A stretch of 64,000 nt of DNA, from the NCBI GenBank assembly GCA_017309115.1, contig JAFLEF010000004.1, forward strand, positions 62,001 through 126,000, given 5' to 3'. The position numbers and the translations under genes are program-made. This DNA is from Verrucomicrobiota bacterium (GTDB taxonomy: Bacteria > Verrucomicrobiota > Verrucomicrobiia > Limisphaerales > UBA9464). Numbering within the stretch: the stretch's first letter is position 1; the number at the start of each line of letters is the position of its first letter. Positions 50,001-57,732 of this stretch are shown piece by piece. The notes beneath the pieces were generated by a model. That model ran no database searches. It saw only the letters and a list, made by a program, of their open reading frames with translations, and was not told the DNA's origin.

Positions 50001-51265
50001 ACCGTCTCAAAGCGCAGGCCCGCGGTGGTGAGCGACTGGGCGAAATCCGCCTCGGTCGCCGCCAGGGTCTCCGGGGCGCGCAGGTCGCCCGCCCGCAACT
50101 GCCGCAACTCGGCGAGGCTGTAACCGTAGAGCCGCTGGGCGTGTTGGTTGGCCTCAAGGATTAGCGTCCCGGAGTCGAAGAGGACGATGGCATCGCTGAC
50201 GTGCTCGGTGATGAGGGCGAGACGCTCGGCGGCGGCGTTGCGCTGCACCTCGGCGGCGAGGACGCGTTGCAAGTAGGCGAGGTGGCGCTGTCGCCAGACG
50301 ACTAGGCCGGTCAGCGCGGAGGCCAAGAGGAGAAGACCGAAGAGCGCCCCGCTCTTCCAAGCCTCGGCCCGGATCGGCGCGTAAACCTCGTCCCGATCGA
50401 TTTTGGCGATCAACCGCCAGGAGGTTTCGGGAATCGCTTGGATGACGCCCAGCACGTCCGACCCGCGGTAGTCAGTGCCCTCGAAAACGCCCAGTTCGTC
50501 CCGACCGGCTCGAGCCGCCAGGAGCTTGGGCTCATCGATCGAGAACCTCAAGGAAAGCGGCCGATCGGCGCGATGCCGGAGGGTGTTGAGGAAAACGACC
50601 TCGTTGCCCTCGCGCCGCACGAGCAGGCTCTCGGCGGTGGCGCTTTGCCGCGGCCAATTCTGCACGAGCGGGAACAGGACGCGGGCAGGATCGAGGCGCA
50701 GGACAATGAGGCCGACCGGCGGGTTGGGCGGGGTTGAACCGGGCGGACGGATTGGCACGAGCAGGTCGATCTGGAACTGGCCGTCGCCGCGGGGTTCGAT
50801 CTCGCCGAAGACGACTTCGGTGCCGGCGAGCGTCCGGTCGAGAGCGGCACGCGACGGGGGCGTGCGCGCGGGTGCGCTGTCGGCGAGCGATTCGATCAGC
50901 TCACCCAGGGGGTTGAAAACGAGCACCGCCTCGTAGCGGGCGCCGCCCTTGATGGTCTCCAACCAGCCGCGGAGGCGGGCGTGGGCCGCCTGATCGCCTG
51001 GTTGGCGCACGGCCGCCGTGACATCCGCGATCACGGCGGGAGTGCGAAGCAGAAACGTCGCCTCGCCCAGCCGCTCATGGCGCCACCGCAAGATTTCGCC
51101 GGCCTTGAGGTGGCTGATCGCCTGAAGTTCTGTCTGCGCCACCCGGGTTCCCCGATCGACTCCCGCCTTGAGTGAAAACGCTGCGATGGTCGTTACAGCG
51201 GTGGCGAAACCCGCGAGCGCGAGGATGAGCGGGAGCAGGGAAGACCGTTTGGGTTCGGGGCTCAT
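47036..51265 (-). CDS. giant multi-PAS/GAF hybrid-input sensor histidine kinase
   Basis: 1409 residues. Two membrane helices (about 12-32 and 300-320) enclose a ~270-residue periplasmic sensor. Then PAS ('ITEHVSDAIVLFDSG', ~350), GAF (~480-640, 'LLDRVCRILVEIGGFKLAWLG'), and four more PAS-like units ('SIDDHIAVLDAHG', 'EQAPLSIAITDLTG', 'ENTADVIWLYDLA', 'QAIPDTVMRLRTDG'), with PAC motifs such as 'HVLSIIRDITERRAQE'. A HisKA domain with 'FISVTSHEFRTPMAAAM' and a HATPase domain ('ILTNLLSNAARYSP', 'GTGLGLSIVKRMTELLGG') end the chain. The ligand is unknown; very high local GC. Confidence 0.92.
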   Translation of the reverse strand: MSPEPKRSSLLPLILALAGFATAVTTIAAFSLKAGVDRGTRVAQTELQAISHLKAGEILRWRHERLGEATFLLRTPAVIADVTAAVRQPGDQAAHARLRGWLETIKGGARYEAVLVFNPLGELIESLADSAPARTPPSRAALDRTLAGTEVVFGEIEPRGDGQFQIDLLVPIRPPGSTPPNPPVGLIVLRLDPARVLFPLVQNWPRQSATAESLLVRREGNEVVFLNTLRHRADRPLSLRFSIDEPKLLAARAGRDELGVFEGTDYRGSDVLGVIQAIPETSWRLIAKIDRDEVYAPIRAEAWKSGALFGLLLLASALTGLVVWRQRHLAYLQRVLAAEVQRNAAAERLALITEHVSDAIVLFDSGTLILEANQHAQRLYGYSLAELRQLRAGDLRAPETLAATEADFAQSLTTAGLRFETVHRRRDGTEFPVEVNAKPLEIEGRRHVLSIIRDITERRAQEAEILRLDRIYQVLSHVNQAVVRSRDRPELLDRVCRILVEIGGFKLAWLGWLDPEIQRLDPVAVAGDTHGYVAHLRISANPKFIESQGPSGVAFREKRVYVCNDFHNDPATSPWRELAARSGIEASIALPVSFAGKTAGLLSVYADTKNFFGSREVPLLQEVAGDLSFALDALAGEDRRKAAEIGLAASHAFNIAVLDSIDDHIAVLDAHGVILAVNAAWRAFAEKNGAPQWGDRVVGTDYLRVCEAAGNTLEATDGANARAGILAVIAGDLPEFGCEYPCHSPTEARWFQMRVTPLTGPRRGVVVAHKNITASRLAEAHLRNLSHIVEQAPLSIAITDLTGAISYVNPTFCAVSGYTAAEVIGQNPRVLKSGETPAEVYRDMWTTLVEGRVWRGELSNRRKDGQIFLESAVIAPVTDETGQVTHYVALKEDITAAKRTADALREVQDRYRLVAENTADVIWLYDLAADRFTYCSPSVQRLCGYTVAEVMGQKIAEALTPESAADLARELPRRIAAFAAGDPAALTQATEVSQKRRDGSFVATEVVTTLLADSTGKVTQILGVSRDATERVNAREALQRFNSELESKIAERTAELAARNREMEALLQAIPDTVMRLRTDGTVLHKQVGPGSPDIEVVGASSDPFALPPSLELARRALAAESIVTAEAELRLPTGPATVELRAAPSGPDEVVVFARDITARKRLETETAAMLEKEHQVSEMKTRFISVTSHEFRTPMAAAMGSAELLHNHLDRLAPAKREELFTRIHTSLHRMTEMLDDILTLNRMDANRTEVRLGPVDPRLLLHNVVEEIRLADREEHRFEFLASGESTPFVSDPNLLHHILTNLLSNAARYSPPGSLVTLHLDSTDSAITITVNDEGIGIPAEDRARLFQPFERGSNVGNIKGTGLGLSIVKRMTELLGGTIALDSSIGAGTRFTLVFRRLAPPPAT

Positions 51266-51507
51266 GACGCAGGGCGGAGGCTTGGAGGGGAATCAGGCAT
51301 TGGTGTGTCTGGCGTCTGGGATGACCTCCAACAGCCCGTTCAATAACCACTCAACCGATAGGAACAGGTGGTTAGACCGAGCGTCAGGAAAACATGGCTC
51401 TTGGCAAGCGTGCTGTGCAACAGAGCCAGATGTTCCTTCTGGTGACCGAACTGCCCCAGTCTCCCGCCCATCCGTACTATTCCCGACTCAACCGGCTTCT
51501 GTCATCC

Positions 51508-51938
51508 CGCCGCCCGGGCAGAGCGTTTGTGTGTTCAATGTCATGCCGGTGGACCCGTGCAGTTCGGCGCCTCCGGCCCGCACCCCACCCCACCGGCGCC
51601 GCTCCCGCCACCTCTCAACTCCCAACTCCGATGAAACGCCGTCCCGCCTATATTCGCAGAGCGCGTTGCTGGACTCCTTTGTCCCGAAAGCATCCCAAGG
51701 CCTACCAGACGCTCTCTGAGCCCGCCTCCCTGATTTATCTCCGACCCAATCGTCGAGGAATCAATGCTCAAACGCTCAAACGACCTTCAGGACGTCACAT
51801 CGCCTCACCGATCTTTCCGCTGCTAGCCCGATCTTCGCCTCCCTCGAGTCCGTTCTCCCCGCTGGGTGAAAACACAAGCGCCATCAGCGCTCCCCAAAAC
51901 TCCCGCCCTCGCAGCAAAACAACTTGGATGTTAGGCCT
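51508..51938 (+). mobile_element. 3' remnant of an IS91-type unit with its attC-like end
   Basis: Matches the right part of the element at 57618-59250 (from about 58661) with many substitutions and small deletions, including the conserved 'TCATCCCGCCGCCCGGGC' and the terminal motif ACTTGGATGTTAGGC. The transposase frame is lost. It shows that the right-end sequence travels with the element. GTTAGGC at the end fits a cassette-core R box, and a broken cassette gene follows at once. Confidence 0.75.
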
Positions 51939-51982
51939 CCGGTATTCTCCGGTCTTCCATCCCGTGCTCACTTCTCTAAATC

Positions 51983-52345
51983 TCACCGGATTAGTCGGAG
52001 CGTGTTGGTCTGCCACAAGTAATAGAAGGTTCCGACTCTGGTCTTCTCCTCGGGCTGCCGTGAAGAACAAGAAGCCTGCTACCAATTCGGAACTGGAGGC
52101 CAAAACCGTTTCCGTCCCAACTTACGTAGCTCACGAATGGCAGTTCTGGCGGAAAATAAACACGACCGGTCCGCACATCCACAATCCACAATGGCAAACG
52201 CTTGACAAGAAGTGCCACAGCCCCAAATCGCGATTTTGTAATGCCCGGCAAAATTCGGTCCCTCTGCTGCCTGCCGCCTCACTTGTGTCCGGTAGCTACG
52301 CGCTTGGGGATGACTGGAGAGGTCCACAGCAGCTGGCGTGCCCAT
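51983..52345 (-). pseudogene. cassette gene with two frameshifts ('NFAGHY' family)
   Basis: Three consecutive frames give 'EGPNFAGHYKIAIWGCGTSCQAFAIVD', then 'DVRTGRVYFPPELPF...GLQFRIGSRLLVLHGSP', then 'GTFYYLWQTNTLRLIR' and a stop at 51983. Together they follow one small exported family in which NFAGHY-x-WGCG-x-C-Q, TGRVYFP and YYEW-type endings occur in order. So one gene carries two indels. Function unknown. Located directly after the element remnant, in cassette orientation. Confidence 0.65.
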
Positions 52346-52503
52346 AAAAACATTCGTGATCGCGAAGTCCTCGTATCGTGGCGGCTTATCCCCTCCGGCA
52401 AGCGCAGCAGCAACAATTGAGCTTAGGACTTAGGACTAGGATGATTGAGAATTGAAATGAGCGTTCTCATGTCACAACGCGCCTCGTGGCATACGTCTGA
52501 ACT

Positions 52504-52622
52504 CTGAACTCACCTACCGCCGACGGGGTCGGGCACTGGCAGCGAATCCAGCGTCCGGTGAACCAGTCCGACGGACGACGAAGTGGGCGGCGGCGGTTCG
52601 ATAAGAAAGTATGTGTGGCCGC
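52504..52622. repeat. attC-like site A (degenerate)
   Basis: Shares the core 'CTGGCAGCGAATCCAGCGTC' and 'GGCGGCGGTTCG' with the main array sites, but both ends are eroded. Marks an older cassette boundary left of the recombinase element. Confidence 0.6.
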
Positions 52623-52860
52623 CGTCCATCCCAAACGTGATTCAATTCTAAGTACTCAGTACCGTCAAAGACGAGGGGCGGGCGAAGCCGATCTTGCTCG
52701 CGACACTGGCACTGCACAGACAAATCAAACTTCCCAGACTCTCTGTCAGCCTCCAGCGTCGCAAGTCGCAAAGGCAAGCAGATAGGGATATTCGGGGATA
52801 TTCGACAAGAAGAGTAACGGCCAGATCACGAACGACGGGATGCGAACTCTCAATCGCCAT
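52514..52860 (-). pseudogene. cassette gene, probably frameshifted
   Basis: An ATG at 52860, 9 bp from attC B, opens 'MAIESSHPVVRDLAVTLLVEYP'. A second frame continues 'LPLRLATLEADRESGKFDLS' and 'LVFDGTEYLELNHVWDGRRP' and runs into attC A, which encodes its last ~20 residues. The join near 52780 needs one indel. Not a recognised family; the position and direction fit a gene cassette. Confidence 0.45.
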
Positions 52861-52868
52861 ACTCAGTT

Positions 52869-52955
52869 GCCGAACGATAGAACTGAGCGACGCGGGCAGC
52901 CCATCGCATCCGAATTACCAAACCGCCCGAGTTCGCTTCAGTGATTTTCTTGAAC
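52869..52955. repeat. attC site B (short type) abutting the recombinase/IS91 element
   Basis: 87 bp from GCCGAAC to CTTGAAC, with 'AACGATAGAACTGAGCGACG' near the left end and 'TTCAGTGAT' near the right. Closely like site E at 57522 and unlike the 127-bp sites. The element begins directly after the GAAC. Confidence 0.65.
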
Positions 52956-53024
52956 GAAGCCGCTGCGCGGGTGGCTTCGCCGAGGTGGACGGGAGGGGTG
53001 GTCTGGAGCTGAGACTCCGGGCCT

Positions 53025-53942
53025 ATGAATGATGACTCATCCATCGGTTCCTCCCCCTCCACCCACACCACGCCCCGGCCGATTTCGCCGCTGCGCCAGC
53101 GATTCATCGAGCACCTGATCCTGCAGCAGAAAGCCGCTCGGACGGTGCAGGCCTACACGAGTTATGTAGCCGATTTGGCGAAGTTTCATCGACGTTCTCC
53201 GGATCGACTCGGGCAACCCGAGATTCGGAGCTGGTTACTCCACCTCATCACCGAGCGCAAGCTCTCGGCTTCCTCAGTGAATATCGCCTTCAACGCCCTG
53301 CGGGCCTTCTACAGCGGGATGCTTGGTCAGGACCTGGAGCCTATGCTGGTCGGCATCAAACGACCCCGCCGCCTCGTCCAACCCCCTCGGGTCCTAAGTA
53401 CCGAGGAAGTGGAACGGCTGCTGACCGTCGGCACCGAGGGCGATCCATTGGCCCGCGTCTTCCTCATGACGGTCTTCGGTGGCGGACTCCGGCTTTCCGA
53501 AGCCACCCACGTCGAGATCCGCGACATTGATTCGGCGCGCCTGCAATTGCACGTCTCCCATCCCAAAGGCGGACGACAACGGGTGACTCTGCTCAGTCCG
53601 GTCCTCCTCAAGGAATTGCGGACCTGGTACAAGGTCCACCGACCGGTGCGATGGGTCTTCTCCCAAGGCCCCGATCAAGATCCCATCTGCAAGGGGACGG
53701 CCCAAAACATCTTCTACCGCTCCCTGCGCCGTTCCGGGATCAAGAAGAAGCTCGGAATCCACTGCCTGAGGCACACGTTTGCGACCTTGTTACTGGAAAG
53801 TGGAGTGGAGATCACGGTGGTCCAGAAGCTCCTGGGCCATGCCCACCTGGCCACGACCACCCGCTACCTGCACGTACGCCAGGAACGCTTGGGCCAAATC
53901 CGTAGCCCGCTCGGACTGCTCAAGCTGCAACCCCACCACTGA
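53025..53942 (+). CDS. tyrosine recombinase of the IS91-type element
   Basis: 305 residues: N-terminal SAM-like core-binding domain ('RTVQAYTSYVADLAKFHRRSP', 'LSASSVNIAFNALRAFYSGML'), then the catalytic domain with Arg in 'VFGGGLRLSEATHVEI', H-x-x-R in 'HCLRHTFATLLLESG', 'LLGHAHLATTTRYLHV' with the second His and the nucleophile Tyr. It lacks the extra insertion that marks integron integrases IntI, though the 'IRSPLGLL' ending is similar. Stop and transposase start overlap (TGATG). Likely helps resolve or integrate the element. Confidence 0.9.
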   Translation: MNDDSSIGSSPSTHTTPRPISPLRQRFIEHLILQQKAARTVQAYTSYVADLAKFHRRSPDRLGQPEIRSWLLHLITERKLSASSVNIAFNALRAFYSGMLGQDLEPMLVGIKRPRRLVQPPRVLSTEEVERLLTVGTEGDPLARVFLMTVFGGGLRLSEATHVEIRDIDSARLQLHVSHPKGGRQRVTLLSPVLLKELRTWYKVHRPVRWVFSQGPDQDPICKGTAQNIFYRSLRRSGIKKKLGIHCLRHTFATLLLESGVEITVVQKLLGHAHLATTTRYLHVRQERLGQIRSPLGLLKLQPHH

Positions 53943-55183
53943 TGCCGGAACCCCGGTGTGGGGCACCGGAGTTCGGACTCAGTGTTGGAGAGGTGTTACG
54001 GCGCTTCTTGCCGGAGTACCCCGGTTCCCTTTCCCCGCAGACTCGCTTGGTTCTGCACCGGCTCAGCCGTTGTCATACCGGACAACTGGGCTGGTCCCTG
54101 TGGCAGTGTGAACGCTGCTCGGCGCCGCATTGGCGGCCCCTGGGTTGTGGGGATCGTCATTGCCCCGAATGCACCGCCCGAGCCCGCAACACGTGGCTGG
54201 CGAAGCAACGAGAGTCTCTGCTCCCGGTCCGGTATTATCACTGAGTCTTCACCCTGCCGGCCGTCCTGCGTCCCTTGGCCCTGCAAAATCCCAAGGCGCT
54301 GTACACGCTCCTCTTCGAGAGTGCCGCGGCGACGTTGCTCCACTTCGGGCAGGAACGTCTGGGGGTCCAACTGGGGATCACCGCTCTTCTGCACACCTGG
54401 GGTCAGAACCTGATGGATCATCCGCACCTCCACTGCCTGGTCACCGGCGGCGGGTTGGACGCGGCCGATCCGCCGCAGTGGCGCGGACCCAAACAAGCCC
54501 GCTATCTGTTCCCGGTCCGGGCGGTGGCCGCCCGGTTTGCCGGCCAGTTCCTGGCCGGATTACAGTCCCTCCGGGAGACAGGCCAACTGGAGTTCCACGG
54601 ACGGCTTGAACCCTGGCGTGAGCCCGCCGTCTGGGAACGGACTCTGGCCGCCTTGCGTGGTTCCAAGTGGGTGGTGTTTGCCCAAGGTTCGGTGGTCGGG
54701 CCGGAGTCGATCCTGGACTACTTCGGTCGGTACACCCACCGCGTGGCCCTCAGTAACGGACGACTCGTCCGGATGGATCCCCGCACGGTTACCTTCCGCT
54801 ATAAGGACTACCGGCAAGGGGGTGCGCTACGGGAGATGACGCTCAGCGGAGCGGAGTTCGTCCGGCGTCTCTCACTCCATATCCTGCCCCCAGGGTTCAC
54901 CAAGATCCGCCACTACGGCTTCCTGGGAAACAACCGGCGAGCACGACAGGTGCCGCGCGCCCGGGCCGCCTTGGAGCATTCGCCCTGGCGACTGGAAATG
55001 GCGCCGGTGAAACCTAGCCCTCGCCCACGAGCGGAACCTTCCACCTGTCCGCGTTGTGGCAGCGACGAACTGCTCTGCCTGGGACGCCTGACTGCTGGCG
55101 GGCGATTTACCGGATTGCGCCGGGGAGCCTCGCGCGCCCGCCTCCGCGCCGGACCACCGCCCATCCTTAACGACAGTTCCTGA
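53942..55183 (+). pseudogene. IS91-family transposase interrupted by in-frame TGA
   Basis: The first 100 codons give the zinc-finger domain ('CERCSAPHWRPLGCGDRHCPECTA') up to 'LLPVRYYH', then TGA 54242-54244, then 'VFTLPAVLRPLALQNPK' in the same frame. The second part has the HUH motif 'DHPHLHCLVTGGG' and the Y2 segment 'YFGRYTHRVALSNGRLV', ending with a second cysteine pair. A single change (TGG or CGA to TGA) would explain the break just before the conserved VFTLP. The product without readthrough would be catalytically dead. Confidence 0.85.
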
Positions 55184-55531
55184 CTACCCTGATGAAAGTA
55201 ATCCCCAACTCCCTGGTTTACGGCCGCAGTCAACTCACGTCTTCGACCGTCGGGCACCACTCTGCTCTTCCCAGCCCGAACATCCACTTCCGAACCTCAT
55301 TCAGTGCGACCCCAAGACTGAATACTCCCTCACTCCTCCTTATTCCCTCCGTGGAGTGCTCTCTCGGCCGCCATCTCTTCCTCACACCCACTCCTCCGGC
55401 GCCCCCGCCAAGGTAGTTTTCCTATACTCTCCGGACCCCCTCCGCGGCTCCGTCCAACCGGCGAAATAAGTCGGGCGTTGACCCGCCCCGCTAACTCTCA
55501 CCCTCACACGCCCAACCTATTCCGCTGCTGT
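55184..55531. other. 3' non-coding end of the IS91-type element
   Basis: No gene. CT-rich on the plus strand; contains GCTAAC at 55490 matched by GTTAGC at 55532, a possible shrunken attC-like end comparable with site F. Confidence 0.4.
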
Positions 55532-55545
55532 GTTAGCCCACGTCG

Positions 55546-56109
55546 TCATACTCTACTCGACCAAAAGCTCCAATGGTCGGTGACAACCTTATCCGCAACC
55601 AACGCATCGTCACGCTCGAACTCTGTCCATAAATCCACTGAAACCTCGTGACGCGGCTGTGCGCCGAGTCGCAATAGGACTCGATGTGCAGAGACCGCCT
55701 GCTTCGGACTGCGCCGGAATGCTGGCTCATCCAAAGCCGACTCAAAGAACGAGCGTGCGGCATCGCCGTGCAGCAACCCCAAAGTCACCGCAATCTGTGG
55801 CGCGACAAAACTGCCTGCTCGAAATCGGGAGCAAAGCTCGTCGTAAAACTCGTGACGCCGACTCGCCAGCAGGCAAGTGCAGCCCGCCAAACAGTGCCGC
55901 CAACTGGACTCCCAAATAATCTCTGCCCAGTAAGCGGGGTCGGCGGCGAGCAAGTCAGCCACTCGACGGTAAATCTCCAAGTCGTGCTCAACTCCCTCGT
56001 CGCTCCAGACAAGATTTAGCGGATGCAAATAGTATGGAACGCGCTTGGCATCCAAGCCCAGCCAATCGAAGACTCGTCCGTCTGCCATCTCTGGTGCTGC
56101 ACTCGGCAT
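55546..56109 (-). CDS. cassette gene, protein of unknown function
   Basis: 187 residues, no signal peptide. Rich in helices and aromatic residues ('LGLDAKRVPYYLHPLNLVWSDEGVEHDL', 'WAEIIWESSWRHCLAGC', 'FVAPQIAVTLGLLHGDAARSFFESAL'). It resembles a HEAT-like or immunity-type all-alpha protein in character, but I recognise no family. Stop lies 8 bp from the element end, start 14 bp from the next attC, the usual tight fit of a cassette gene. Confidence 0.65.
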   Translation of the reverse strand: MPSAAPEMADGRVFDWLGLDAKRVPYYLHPLNLVWSDEGVEHDLEIYRRVADLLAADPAYWAEIIWESSWRHCLAGCTCLLASRRHEFYDELCSRFRAGSFVAPQIAVTLGLLHGDAARSFFESALDEPAFRRSPKQAVSAHRVLLRLGAQPRHEVSVDLWTEFERDDALVADKVVTDHWSFWSSRV

Positions 56110-56122
56110 AGCGCGTGAAGTG

Positions 56123-56189
56123 GGCTAACGAAAAGGTGAGCGACCGGTGCCCGGTGGCAAGCTCACGCTGTGCATATCGACGTTCATGA
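56123..56189. repeat. attC-like site (short, atypical)
   Basis: GGCTAAC at the left, GTTCATG at the right, with an internal GTGAGC...GCTCAC hairpin. The cassette stop codon lies 3 bp beyond, as at the other sites. Its body is unlike the main group. Confidence 0.5.
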
Positions 56190-56191
56190 TT

Positions 56192-56617
56192 TCACTGAGG
56201 GTCGGAATGTAGAGGCGGGGCACCGGTTCGCTCGACCGTCTGGTTCGCTGCCCCCTCGATCACGACCTCGCGAGAATAATGATGCCCGTAGCGGTCTCGA
56301 ACGGTGCATCTACAGCGTCGCGCCGGATAGTCGCCAGTATTAATCGTGATTTCAGCGTCCGTGACATAGTCATGGTCCACCATGACGGAATCCAGACAGC
56401 GATAGAACTGCAACCGAAGCCCAGAGATCACATGCCGGAACACTGACGTATCCAGCAGCCAGGGATGAACTGCTTCCTGAAGTATATTGATAGTGAAACA
56501 TCCAATTCCTCCGCGACTCGCTGACCGGGCAAGGTGTGAATAGACGAAACCTCGGCGAAACCACAAGAAGTGGTGGCCGAAATTGTGTGCAACAGAATTA
56601 AGTCGTCCCACTGCCAT
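56192..56617 (-). CDS. cassette gene, unknown, possibly frameshifted
   Basis: 141 residues; the C-terminal part 'DHDYVTDAEITINTGDYPARRCRC' followed by 'REVVIEGAANQTVE' looks like a beta-rich domain. In the 5' half another frame ('EVSSIHTLPGQRVAEELDVS') reads more convincingly, so an indel near 56460 is possible. No family recognised. Confidence 0.4.
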   Translation of the reverse strand: MAVGRLNSVAHNFGHHFLWFRRGFVYSHLARSASRGGIGCFTINILQEAVHPWLLDTSVFRHVISGLRLQFYRCLDSVMVDHDYVTDAEITINTGDYPARRCRCTVRDRYGHHYSREVVIEGAANQTVERTGAPPLHSDPQ

Positions 56618-56625
56618 AGGTGTTC

Positions 56626-56753
56626 AGCGAACGATCCAAGCTCACCGACCGCCGCCGGAACCGGCCGCTGGCTGCGAATCCAGCGTACCATGAACCAGCG
56701 TGGTCGAAATCGAAACGGGCGGCGGCGGTTCGGGTGGAGCGATCTTGTTCGGC
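56626..56753. repeat. attC site C
   Basis: 128 bp, AGCGAAC...GTTCGGC. Left arm AGCTCACCGACCGCCGC pairs with right arm GCGGCGGTTCGGGTGGAGCG apart from bulged T and G, as extrahelical bases of attC. Inner hairpin CGCTGG/CCAGCG. Confidence 0.85.
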
Positions 56754-56766
56754 GTTGCGGTTGAGT

Positions 56767-57153
56767 TCATTTGAGGCTGTCGAGCTTGGATTGGATGCGA
56801 TTGAGGTCTGCTGCGCGTGCTAGACCCTCGCCACCTGAGGTCGCTGCCTGAACGCACCACCGGGCACGATACGATGCGGATACCAGAAACTCGCGCGCCA
56901 ATGCTGAGTCGTCGCTGCCGTCGGCGAGTGACTCAAGAAGCAAGGCACCAAAGTCGGAGTCGCCAGCAAACGGCAAACGCCCAGCGATGTTGTGGAACTG
57001 TGCGAGCGCCTCGGGAAGTTGCCCGGCTACAAGACGCGGCAAGGTACCGGAAAGGAGCTCGAGTGCAGAAGTATCGGAACCGCCCGCACGGAGTGTCCGC
57101 CGCGCGTCAGAAAGCGGAGTCGAAACAGCGTTCATACAAAATGCGCGTAGCAT
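56767..57153 (-). CDS. cassette gene, unknown helical protein
   Basis: About 128 residues from ATG 57153 (or 57135), directly inside attC D. The frame upstream of this is attC sequence. All-helical, TPR-like character ('LRAGGSDTSALELLSGTLPRLVAGQLPEALAQFHNIAGRLP'). No named family. Confidence 0.6.
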   Translation of the reverse strand: MLRAFCMNAVSTPLSDARRTLRAGGSDTSALELLSGTLPRLVAGQLPEALAQFHNIAGRLPFAGDSDFGALLLESLADGSDDSALAREFLVSASYRARWCVQAATSGGEGLARAADLNRIQSKLDSLK

Positions 57154-57154
57154 C

Positions 57155-57281
57155 GCCGAACGTTCAGAACTCACCGACTGTCGCCGGGAACGGGCGCTGC
57201 CGGCGAATGCAGCGTCCAAAGAATCCGGCGCATCCAAACCGAAACGGTTGGCGGCAGTTCGGTGCAGTGACCTGGTTGGGC
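57155..57281. repeat. attC site D
   Basis: 127 bp, GCCGAAC...GTTGGGC, the right box a perfect GTTRRRY. Same arms and inner hairpin as site C with scattered changes. Confidence 0.85.
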
Positions 57282-57285
57282 TTTC

Positions 57286-57507
57286 TCATCGAAATCCTGG
57301 CCGTGAGCAGCCATAAAACCACGCGGTGGCTGCGGTAACAAGGAGTAGGCTTGCCAAGCCAATCTGCACTCGGCGAGGAAGTCGCCTACACAATCTGTTA
57401 ATCAGCTTGATGCCGAGGCCCAAGACTCGCCCGAGCACTAACTCCACGACTGCGAACGTAACAACCAACGTGCCTACGATGAGCCACTTTGTCTGATAGT
57501 CACTCAT
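57286..57507 (-). CDS. cassette gene, small membrane protein
   Basis: 73 residues with two hydrophobic helices ('WLIVGTLVVTFAVVELVLG' and 'IGLASLLLVTAATAWFYGC') joined by a basic loop. Stop lies 4 bp after attC D and start 14 bp before attC E. Confidence 0.65.
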   Translation of the reverse strand: MSDYQTKWLIVGTLVVTFAVVELVLGRVLGLGIKLINRLCRRLPRRVQIGLASLLLVTAATAWFYGCSRPGFR

Positions 57508-57521
57508 GTCGTCCGGTTTCC

Positions 57522-57617
57522 GCCCAACGACAGAACTGACCGACGCGGGCGGCCAGTGGCGTTGGAATTGGAAGCTGACGCGGCCCGCCCGCGTTCGGTC
57601 CAGTGATCTGGTTGAAC
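57522..57617. repeat. attC site E (short type) abutting the second IS91 element
   Basis: 96 bp, GCCCAAC...GTTGAAC; both ends match RYYYAAC and GTTRRRY. Arms GACCGACGCGGGC and GCCCGCGTTCGGTC pair with one bulge. The element starts directly after GAAC. Confidence 0.85.
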
Positions 57618-57732
57618 TAAGCCGCTGCGCGGCGAAGCGGGGGTTGGGGCGGGGTTCGTAACTGGGCCGTATCTGAGTGCCTTCACGGACGAAGAGTATG
57701 TCCTGCGGGCGTTATGAAAAGTTCCAAGTGGG

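Larger units (their letters stand above)
52956..55531 (+). mobile_element. IS91-family element with tyrosine recombinase and transposase genes
   Basis: Starts after GAAC at 52955 with GAAGCCGCTGCGCGG, the same opening as the second element at 57618, and ends before GTTAGCC at 55532. Carries a complete recombinase gene and a transposase gene broken by TGA. GAAC is a known target tetranucleotide of IS91. No target-site duplication, as expected for rolling-circle transposition. The exact right boundary is uncertain. Confidence 0.7.

Noticed and set aside
51394..52347. Long plus-strand open frame of 317 codons
   Set aside because: It crosses the IS91 remnant and an opposite-strand cassette gene, is Pro/Arg/Ser-rich with no motif, and its parts match non-coding frames of the element at 58.6-59.1 kb.
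53025..53942. The recombinase as the integron integrase IntI
   Set aside because: It lacks the IntI-specific insertion, is translationally coupled to an IS91 transposase, and a scrambled copy of the pair exists at 45.7 kb.
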